Of a stretch of DNA of 64,000 bases, positions 63,644 to 64,000 are shown piece after piece. Under the pieces are notes generated by a model. It was not told where the DNA came from. It made no database searches and saw nothing but the letters and a program-made list of their open reading frames with translations. The DNA lies in the NCBI RefSeq assembly GCF_027579695.1, contig NC_083577.1, positions 31,857,198 through 31,921,197 of the forward strand, given 5' to 3'. The translations under genes were made by a program, and so were the position numbers. Numbering within the stretch: position 1 is the stretch's first letter; each line of letters starts with the position of its first letter. The DNA comes from Neoarius graeffei (Eukaryota; Chordata; Actinopteri; Siluriformes; Ariidae).

Positions 63644-64000
63644 ATGGCGGAATGTGTTGCTGAACCAACAGAGGATGAAATAAAAACTACTCGAAAACAA
63701 AACCACAAAAAATACAAAAATAAGCACCAAAATATGGAATAAAAGTATTTGATGGGAAGAACATAATTTCTTTTTCAAGAATTATTATAGCATTTTTCAA
63801 AAATTGCTACTATCATTTCGCCTTTTTTTAAACATTCTTCATCTTTAAGCATTACAATTTGTAGAATTTTTTTTTAGAGTGGCTCAAAAGCTCAAAGAAG
63901 TTTGAAAATTACGTCACTGAAATGTCCAAGGAAGAATTAAATAAACGTCTAAAGCTATTTTATACCTCGGTGCAACAGCAAGACGACACATTTTACAAAA
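63644..64000 (+). pseudogene. Crypton-like coding fragment cut by the window edge
   Basis: First exon from ATG 63644: MAECVAEPTEDEIKTTRKQN, then a TAA caused by a likely 1-nt deletion (the other frame reads IKVFDGKN). After an intron with acceptor TTTTTTTTTAG, a second exon (63878-64000) reads WLKSSKKFENYVTEMSKEEL, NKRLKLFYTSVQQQ and DDTFYK. This pattern recalls fish transposon-derived proteins of the Crypton tyrosine-recombinase type (KIAA1958/ZMYM-like). The recombinase core would be to the right, so the assignment is tentative. Confidence 0.45.

Noticed and set aside
60267-64000. Search for the next upstream uggt2 exon
   Set aside because: No open frame with splice sites resembling the preceding UGGT region; probably beyond 64000.

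Overview
This window is a piece of a teleost fish chromosome, possibly from a catfish-like or otherwise Tc1-rich lineage (species not determinable from the sequence alone). The signs are vertebrate-style split genes with GT-AG introns, several distinct Tc1/mariner families with TA target duplications, tRNA-derived SINEs, Tol2/Charlie-type hAT elements and (CA)n/(GA)n microsatellites.

Only two host genes are supported, and they converge tail to tail. On the + strand are the last five coding exons of dnajc3 (ER co-chaperone P58IPK; 3832-12885), covering the last TPR repeats, the J domain with its HPD triad, and the C-terminal tail. On the - strand are the last sixteen coding exons of a UDP-glucose:glycoprotein glucosyltransferase (60266 down to 15399). 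I call it uggt2 because DNAJC3 and UGGT2 are convergent neighbours in human. Both products act in ER protein quality control. The first half of each gene lies outside the window. The uggt2 exons join in frame for 608 residues and end in a 23-nt last exon that supplies an RDEL retrieval signal.

The introns and the 2.5 kb intergenic gap are packed with mobile DNA. Moving rightwards: a hAT copy, an ISL2EU-like deletion derivative and a Tc1 relic lie in a dnajc3 intron (0.5-3.7 kb). A Tol2-like hAT MITE lies at 4.9-6.0 kb. A MITE split by another element and two Tc1 elements, one carrying two SINEs, lie at 6.8-12.1 kb. Tc1 elements, fold-back elements and an RTE-like LINE fill the 10.9 kb last large uggt2 intron (15.7-26.7 kb). 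The catalytic uggt2 exons cluster at 26.7-30.8 kb around a three-deep nest. More MITEs, SINEs, LINE relics and Tc1 copies follow to 46 kb. Two copies of a TTAA-flanked THAP element (Kolobok-like) lie at 46.2-47.4 and 55.2-56.7 kb. A second copy of the left-hand hAT lies at 61.3-62.7 kb. The right edge cuts an apparent Crypton-like coding fragment.

The most interesting pattern is the set of domesticable zinc-finger pieces. Five THAP-domain remnants are present. Two of them sit in separate internally deleted elements that also keep, facing them, the first exon of a second conserved protein (YqaJ/SWIM-type partner family). The same partner exon appears inside both copies of a hAT element. TIRs and target duplications could be read directly for most elements, so the nesting order is mostly clear. 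Family names come from motif recognition and were not searched.
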